DNA from: Apostichopus japonicus
Lineage: Eukaryota > Echinodermata > Holothuroidea > Aspidochirotida > Stichopodidae
Direction of reading: 5' to 3'
DNA: 64,000 nt
Assembly: GCF_037975245.1 (NCBI RefSeq)
Contig: NC_092564.1
Coordinates: forward strand, 10,020,484 to 10,084,483
The translations under genes and the position numbers were made by a program. How positions within the stretch are numbered: position 1 is the first letter of the stretch; every line of letters starts with the position of its first letter. The notes beneath the pieces were generated by a model that had not been told where the DNA came from, did not search any database, and saw only the letters and a program-made list of their open reading frames with translations. Of this stretch, positions 56,769-64,000 are shown piece after piece.

Positions 56769-59109
56769 CTTCAAATAGATCAAAGAGATCAATGTTAGTG
56801 ATTGCTTTCATACAAGCAAATTGGTATAATCTATTAACACTAGAAAGGGGAACTAAAAGGGTATATTATTGAGAAAAGTTTACTGGCTTGTATCTTGAAT
56901 TCTTCACTACAAGTCAGTTTCTAAAGACACATCCAAGTTCCAACACAATCAGATAATTATAGGCAATTTAATATGAAACATCAGGAATTAAAACATGAAC
57001 TATCATTAGGATTTATGGGATAAAACTCCTCTTACAGATTTTCACATGTGAAGTACATTGTATATATCCTATGCCGAAGCCTCCAGAAGATCAAGGGAGG
57101 CTTTTGTTATTTGGAGCTTCTTTGGTGATCACAATTGAACACTTACATCATAACAGCCAAGACATCATAACCAATTTGAATTTATTTTCATGGCAAACTT
57201 TCTATATCTATGTAGGACAGCCATATGCAAAGATCACAGAATCTAGATTGTCACTTAAAAATAACAAAAAATTCTCTGTTCGTTAAAGCAGAAAAATTAT
57301 GTACTGTTGAAGTTCAATGTTTTACTACTGTAAGTTGTCCACTAAGTTGAAGAACTGCATGGTCTTAATTTGTTATTCACAAGGTTGTTGATTCCATTGA
57401 TGTATTGCATTATTCCATTGATGTATTCCTACATGTTGGATTTTTAGAATCTGTTTCATGAAGTGGGTTAGTTTAGAGGTGGAAGCATCAAACACAAGAT
57501 ATATTGATAGTATGTTTATGTCACTTGTGTTTTTGTGTATGGTCACCAAAACCAGCTCTTAGAAAGTTGATTGAAAATGACTTTGTTACTCATGCTTTGG
57601 TTCTAAAAGTAATGATGGCAACTTCCTCAGATGCTCCCAAGTAACTCACTTGTTTTCTATTCCTTCAGTACTTCATGCAGAACTTTTCACTGACATTTTC
57701 ACAAGCTTGGTATCATACTTCATCATTAAAATAGAGTTTAAAATAGAGTTTAAAATAGAACTTAAAATAAAGTTAACAAAGACCCTAACAGGATTTGAAG
57801 GACACAGGAGTTAAGCTGTGAACCTCACATGGCGAACAGCAAATAGTCAGGATCTTGAAACCCTTTTCTCAATAAACATGGGACAAAAACGAAAGGGGCA
57901 TAACGGTGAAGCGCATTTGCCAAAAATGTTGTAAATGGAGCTTAGCTAAGGAATAATAGCAGCAAACATTATCCAAGATAAAATCAACAATTTGGGCATT
58001 CTTAAAAACTTGCCTATAAAAGGTATCTTAAACTGAAGGAGATAAGCAAAGAAGTAAAGGTTATAAATTATGAGGTATAATAATTAAATGCCAATGGGGG
58101 AAAAATACAGCTTTGATTTATTTCTGCCTTGAAAAGGTTTGGTACCCAAATAGCTTCAAGAGCTTGCATGTATGAGAACATGAAACGAATCACACAGGGA
58201 GAGATGTTATGTGGTCAACAGTCTGAGTTAATTTCTAATCACTGTGTATAATGAATTCGCAATGGAATTCATGGTGTCTTTAATTTTACATGTTGTACTA
58301 ATAATGTTATACAATAGTTCACTTCCTATCTTGAATATGTTAAAGATATCATATACTAAACCTATTCTAGGCCTAACATGGCCACCAGACTAGTGTTTAT
58401 ATTTAGACACAGGAAAATACCATTTCTAGCCTAGGCCTATGCTAATTGTAAACTAGGCCTGTGAAACAACCCTGCTGCATGGAAAATCCAAGCTAGCTTA
58501 GGCAATCTACTTTATGCTATAGCATTAAATTATTCCACCTTGCATAACAAACAATAGAAACAAATGTTAGCATCAATGATCACGGTATAAGTTACAACCG
58601 ATTTATTCCGGCCTACTGTAGTGTAAGTGTAACTTTCTATTGTTACTAACACTACAGTAGGCTACAGCAGGCCAATTGTCAATGTTAGCGCGGCCTAGCC
58701 TAACATTACCAGTTAGGCCCTGCCGACCTAGGCTAAGCGAATATGATTGTTATACCTAAACAAGATCTAAATAAGCTTGTTATCACAGTCTTTTTAGCAC
58801 ATATGGGCGGGCAAGGCCGTATTTTAAATACGAAATATAGGACATGAGTACCGATTCGTCATTTGTATCCATCTCTGTGCGTATTCTTCAACACTGTTTT
58901 TATGTAGTTTCCGTGTCTTACCACTTGGATCAGAATCGGCGTTGGGAATGAACACTGTCGACTGACGAAATATAACAGTTAATGGACGCGAAATATGTAA
59001 AAAACCAAATGCAATATACAATCCAGGGAAGTCTTTTATTCCTTCATCACTTGTTGTCATATGCGTAGGAGGCGTGGTAGTAACAAATTTAAACGAAATT
59101 ATTACTCAC
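56769..59109 (-). other. First intron of hnRNP copy 2
   Basis: No exon seen. 57720-57775 has 14-bp tandem words (aaaatagagttt). 58360-58750 is strikingly rich in aggcct/ctaggc words. Confidence 0.5.
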
Positions 59110-59200
59110 CACTGTTCGTCTAGCACAGCAAAAATAACTCCGGTCCACTGGGTCGGTCCGTTGCGGAATAACTTATATCGGATCCATCCATAATAAAAAG
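59110..59200 (-). other. Probable 5' noncoding exon of hnRNP copy 2
   Basis: Sense sequence ends acgaacagtg|gtgagt, a strong donor. The frame that would join RRM1 has a TAA and no later ATG, so the exon is read as 5'UTR. The intron to 56768 is about 2.3 kb. The 5' limit is arbitrary. Confidence 0.5.
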
Positions 59201-59332
59201 TTATGTTTAGATCCTTTCACAAATAACGAAAAGTTAATATAACGAAATGAAGGAATGCGTTTCCAATAAAATATATCTCAAGCGGTCGGATATGAACGTT
59301 TCTCAAGGTAATAAGAATTATCCGATCGAAAG

Positions 59333-59396
59333 TAAATATAAGGCGATAAATGTAGGCGATTAAGTAAATATAAGGCGATTAATGTAGGCGATTAAC
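59333..59396. repeat. 32-bp direct duplication upstream of hnRNP copy 2
   Basis: Two copies of agtaaatataaggcgat(a/t)a plus atgtaggcgatta lie about 200 bp upstream of the putative 5' exon. A weak tRNA-like block (tagctc, gttcgaac) follows at 59402-59455. Confidence 0.75.
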
Positions 59397-59518
59397 GTCG
59401 TTGGTAGCTCGTCGTGTTGAGCGGTCGAAGTGGTGTAAGTTCGAACTAGCGATACCACAAGGGTATTTGAGGGCGCTAACAGTTGACGGAAAGAGTAGCG
59501 GTGTCAAATTACGCCGCT

Positions 59519-60278
59519 ACAGGGGTATTGGGGGGGGGGAGCTGCAGCCCCAACCCAATTTTTTTTTTTGAAAATTCGGGCAATATACTGAGAATTTTTT
59601 GGGCACCTACTGAAAGAAAAATAATTTGCAATGTGTTTTTCAATGGTTAAACTACTTGTGTTAAAGGCATTGAAGACTCGCCCCAAACCGCGTGCGGCCA
59701 TCTGAAAAAGTTAACTTTCTGTTGCTTGCAAGTGACGTTTTGTTCGTGTCACTACAAAATGCAGACAGTAATGAAAAGTGATACCTTGTTATCTTTAGCT
59801 GGACCTGAGATACCCATCGCTGTATCGTTTGTACACAGTGCTGTGTGTATTGACCGCAGCTGTATGTACTGACTGTACACTAGTGTCTAATTATCGACGG
59901 TAGCAAGCTGTGTGTGTACTTTCTGGGATCGATGGTGGTGTCTAACACTTCTGTTACACCTCATACGAAAATAGGTCAGATTACCGGCATTAGACGTTCC
60001 CTTTTGCGCGAGTCTTCACACCCTTTAAACTGATATTATTATCATTATTACTGTAACGACTTTCCCAATAATTATAACCAATATGGAAGGGTAATAACAC
60101 GGCAAATGACTGTATGTTATTGGCATGCGGTGTAATAAATGATGCATGCCTATATGATATGCACCTTAAGGTGTTGAACGCGCGCAGAGCGCGCGAAAAA
60201 CTTTGGTTATATTTTTCGGCAAGTCGTTACAGGCCCCCCCCCCCCCAAAAAAAATCAAATTGGGCTCCTACGCCTATG
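59519..60278. mobile_element. MITE related to 9843-10203, interrupted by another
   Basis: Interior text matches the element at 9.8 kb (gggcacctactgaaagaaaa, tgatgcatgcctata, ggcaagt.gttacag), and the right end has ctacgcctatg. The left end is degraded, so no target duplication was found. It is split by 59661-60028. Confidence 0.75.
59661..60028. mobile_element. Nested element, 368 bp, with ttaaagg ends
   Basis: Ends ttaaaggcattgaagactcgc / gcgagtcttcacaccctttaa are inverted repeats with a few mismatches. Inserted within the outer MITE; outer-element sequence resumes on both sides. TTAA-like termini; superfamily not assigned. Confidence 0.72.
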
Positions 60279-62652
60279 CATGTTGCTCATAACTGTTGTT
60301 CATCACGGTTGTTGATACCACAGGTGGGAGGCCGGTGGTATTTGAAACCAAAAATTCAACCCTGTGTTTCCGCCCGTAGAACCTTGTAATTATTTTGACT
60401 AACCACATGTCCATGCACATGTCCAATACCATTAAAATACTACTCCGACATTATAGAATTTATTAAATCAGTTTTTAAAGTTGTTTAATTTGCCATTCAC
60501 AGACACCAGACTATGAACGCGACACAACCACATTTAGTACAACAGAAGCAATTTGTTCAGTACAACGACTGTGTGATATTGTAAGCATAAACAATGAAAC
60601 CAACACAAAAGTTAAAAACCGGGTACGAGAGGGGCATGGTCCGCCCGTGGTCAGGGTACAACCTTTACTTATATGGTATCATAACTTGTATTATATATAC
60701 ATATGCTTTGTCGTTTTGGGGCCAAATTATTTAATCACTGTTTCGTAATTTGGGAACATCAGGCTCAGGTCAGGCTGAAAATCAATAAGTGGCTTGCTCA
60801 CACAGAAGCCTAAAACTACACATTTGGTACATACACTGACATTGGAGCATGGATTATAAGATAAACATTTGTATAAACCACTGATTTTTTTTTACTGCAG
60901 TAATTCGGGAAATTACCCATTTCCTGATATTATGGTAAATTCCAAACGTATGTGGTTATTATACCCCAGTGAAGATTTTTTTTAATACTTGATCTCTCAA
61001 CCCATCGTTGCATGAAAAGCTACATGCATACATTGACAGATAGCAATGTGAAATGTATAGAGCATATAAGAGTAATCAAGAGCTGCCTGTTTTTTGGTAT
61101 ACATTATACATTTGTTTATGTTTTAAGCTTTGTTTCATTGAGGGTAACTCTATTATTGAAGCAAATGTTACTGTTCTGGTCAAGACCATAGTTTACAAAT
61201 TTACTGAAATACTGAGTATGGGGGAATGAAAACATTAACTAATTTTATCGGAAGATTTTTTTTCTGTTGCCAGACGAAGAAATATAACTAGTCTTAGTTC
61301 AAGTCTGCCTTACATGGCTTAATTTCCATTTTGTAATAACTGGGTGCTGTAAATTGTTAAACTGTAAAAGTGGATGCAATCCGCGTGTATAGGTCTAGAA
61401 TACATCAGTGCGGCTCTAAATAGTTTGCAGGGAGATGAAAACACTACCAGGGAAATGTGAAGAACAGCTACTTGGCAAAAATTTACGACGAGTCTCAATT
61501 CCAATCGCTTCCATCATTCAGTTACTTTAACATACATTTGCCGGACTTGAGAAATTTGAGCTTCCATGATTTCAGGAGAAAGCTTGGTGTAAACATTATT
61601 CTAATTGCCCCAATATTTTAACATGTAAGAATTTGCTAAAATTGACTTTTCAACAGCCTATTTTAATGGAGGCTCTACTCATTCGAAATTATCCTCTTAG
61701 ACTAAAAAATTTATATTTTTTTCGAGGTAAACAGCTTAAAAATAGACCTGAAATATTGTTTAAAACTTAACAATGTTTCAAATGGTTATTAGAACAATAT
61801 CGATAGAAACCCCAACAATATGTATACTGATATCCTTTAATTGTCTGAAAACATATCATACCACAATGGGAGAAGTCAGAGAGAAGATAAACATTGTCGG
61901 GAAAATATGCCAACATGCCAAGTGGACCTACTGATGTGACCTTCCCCGCCCCCTTAATTTTAAGTCATCATCAGTTCTTTTCTCAGCTTGAATAATGAAG
62001 AGGATGAAATAAATGCTACTGGTGGTCTAATATTCAGGAGAATTGAAGATGATTTAAAATTCCCGGGTGAAACAGGAAAGATTCCATGGGAGCTGGGTTG
62101 GTGCATGTGTGCCATGCATAACTTCAACCTTTTCTGGCAGAATATCTCAATGGTCATGGTGGTAATATTTGTGTGTAGTTTGATATCCCAAGCCACCAGC
62201 TATCAGATGGTGGGAACTAGGGCCAAATACGTTGATATGGAATTACTGACACTTATTACATGAAGGAGAGATAGGATTGCACGGCAGTTGACATGTAAAC
62301 TTGATAGGATTTGAAACCAGTACAATACTTGTAGGAATCATTGAAGTATGTGGTCAGAGTAAGAGGGTATTTAGTCACAATTATTCGTCACAATTATTGC
62401 TCATATTCAAATAGTTATATAGAATAACCCCCTCCCTGCCCCACCCATCCTTTTATGACGTATTGTAGTAGCATACAAATTGTGGCAAGAGAAAGAAGTT
62501 GGTCAAACTGAGCAGGCACTCAAATTATTCTGAACACTTTTCTGGCATTGTGGACATGTGACTGATCTATACAGCACATATGATTTTCCAAGTATTTGAT
62601 TTTACAAGATATTTTACAGATTTAAAAGCTTACATATATCAGGTTCGTATTG
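60279..62652. other. Intergenic, nothing recognised
   Basis: AT-rich. Short frames only; none shows a domain or convincing splice-linked partner. Confidence 0.4.
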
Positions 62653-62660
62653 TGGTGTAG

Positions 62661-63759
62661 CAGTGGCGGCGGAACCGGGGGGGGGGGGCTTGGGGGGGCT
62701 CAGCCCCCCAATGAAAAAGTTGAGGGGGCAAATGCATGATAAGCCCCCCCAATATTTACCAAGGCTCCGAAACGTGCATCTGCCCATTTTTCAATGCATA
62801 CTTGTCGATCTGTCCGATGCACACGTATACTATATAGGTGTAATAATTTTAGTAATTGCTGGGGGACCCTGGTCCCTCGGACTGTCCCCTGGCTATAGAC
62901 CACATTGTCACCCCAACCGCGTCTTCACGCCCCGTGAAAAGTGGAAGCAGTTAGTGTGAGTACCGGTAAGCGTAACACAACTTCGTCTTAGGCCAATGAC
63001 TTGCCTCATTTCAGCCAGTTCTCCAACATCCCCTTACTTAGTGGCGGAGCGTCCATATATACAGTCAGGGGGCGGATCCCCCCCCCCTCCTGACGGACTC
63101 AAATGGACTGCTGGCGCCCTTTTTCAGCTTTACACTACTTTTAACTGATTCGCGATTATTGACTATTTTATTGCGCTCTCATATACCTATTGACATTTGT
63201 CATATTCTGTTGGTGTAATTTTCCGACAAAATGGCGACGACACCTATTTATTCTCCGTTTATCTGCAAATTAGCAAGGCCCGAAAAGGGTCATTTCCTGC
63301 AATCTAGGGAGTAACTTTACTCAATTTTTTCCCGTACGCTCCGCGCCAACCTGTGGTGGCGCTCCGCTTAGATAGTGTCGAAAGCGCCCCTACAGACCAT
63401 TCTTGCCCCCCCTGACCAATACCCCTAGCTCCGCCACTGCCCTTACTACACTCAAAAACGTCTTTGCGAGAACACTACGAGTAATAGCTACTCTCTTAAA
63501 ACACCATCGAATATACAAATTACAATGTTTTTACAGACTTTTACGTGCAATCTGAGAAATTGCAGGCTTGAGACCCATATTTTAGGGCTAGGTATTCGCA
63601 GCATAAAACACTCGGGAAGTGCCGTTTCCGGCCATCTGGGGGTTTGAAAAAACCCCAAATTTTCTTGTACGCTTCGCGCCAACCGATGGTGGCGCTCCGC
63701 TTAGATAGTCTCCACACATTAGCCCCCCCCCCAATAATTTTTCCGTTCCGCCGCGCCTG
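62661..63759. mobile_element. hAT-type MITE with nested insertion, 1,099 bp
   Basis: Inverted ends cagtggcggcggaac / gttccgccgcgcctg, flanked by the 8-bp duplication tggtgtag (62653-62660 and 63760-63767). Its start resembles the MITE at 40665 (ggaaccggggg, cagccccccaatgaaaaa). Split by 63039-63439. Confidence 0.9.
63039..63439. mobile_element. Inner hAT-type MITE, 401 bp
   Basis: Inverted ends tagtggcggagc / gctccgccactg, with the 8-bp duplication cccttact at 63031-63038 and 63440-63447. It shares ggtggcgctccgcttagata with the outer element's right part, so the two families are related. Confidence 0.9.
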
Positions 63760-63767
63760 TGGTGTAG

Positions 63768-64000
63768 TACAGATTGACTCTATGCATAAAAGCAAAGGCA
63801 AAATTAGAAACATAGAAGAAAAACAAACAGTAACAACATTGTATTAACTTTTCTCTCCTTTTGTATTGAAACATACATTTCTTCAAAAGAATCGCATTCA
63901 GGAAATTTAAGATTACATGGTTGTAATACGATTGCTGCATGTTTGCATGTTCAATTCTCTGGTCTGATGCAATTCGTGGCCACAAGTCGACTAGGTTTGG
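63768..64000. other. Window end, nothing recognised
   Basis: AT-rich flank after the nested MITEs; no feature seen. Confidence 0.4.

Noticed and set aside
58824-59060. 78-residue frame starting MTTSDEGIKDF near the hnRNP copy 2 5' end
   Set aside because: No domain, no donor in phase with RRM1, and AT-rich composition like the intron.
59402-59455. tRNA gene (tagctc ... gttcgaac)
   Set aside because: Box-like words have roughly tRNA spacing, but T and acceptor stems do not pair.

Overview
This is eukaryotic, animal-type genomic DNA: small coding exons with GT-AG boundaries separated by long AT-rich introns, and many transposon and satellite insertions. The encoded proteins are metazoan (calcium-binding EGF and SEA ectodomains; two-RRM hnRNP A/B proteins). 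A marine invertebrate, perhaps a deuterostome such as an echinoderm, fits the style of the repeats, but the sequence alone does not fix the species. There are no operons, rRNAs or CRISPR arrays.

Region 1 (1-20.6 kb, plus strand) is the 3' part of one large gene for a single-pass membrane protein. I could join seventeen exons in phase: seven EGF-like modules (mostly calcium-binding type), a SEA domain, five unusual six-cysteine EGF-like modules, a second SEA-like domain, one EGF, a Cys-rich transmembrane helix and a cytoplasmic tail ending with a PPPY-containing exon. The 5' end lies outside the window. Its introns hold a 20-bp satellite, a 33-36 bp G-rich satellite, a 3.6-kb satellite of 55-bp units with higher-order structure, a tRNA-derived SINE and two hAT-type MITEs.

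Region 2 (20.6-29.8 kb) has no convincing cellular gene. It holds a MITE-like element, a 5'-truncated LINE with a reverse transcriptase ORF on the minus strand, a short satellite, and a second LINE 3' end.

Region 3 (29.8-39.7 kb) and region 4 (48.7-59.2 kb) are two tandem, same-strand (minus) paralogues of hnRNP A/B. Each has two RRM domains followed by a Gly-rich low-complexity tail built from small symmetric phase-1 exons, an M9/PY-NLS-like exon and a final RRY. Both have a splice donor 4 nt after the stop codon and a matching 3'UTR acceptor, where sequence is conserved between the copies. They are RNA-binding proteins expected to act in nuclear RNA processing and transport. The shared 3'UTR intron suggests common post-transcriptional control.

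Between the two (40-43 kb) lie a LINE copy with a 12-bp target-site duplication, itself interrupted by an hAT-type MITE with an 8-bp duplication, and a decayed second LINE. A 212-bp MITE with near-palindromic ends lies at 44.3 kb. The last 5 kb contain two nested transposon pairs and no recognised gene.
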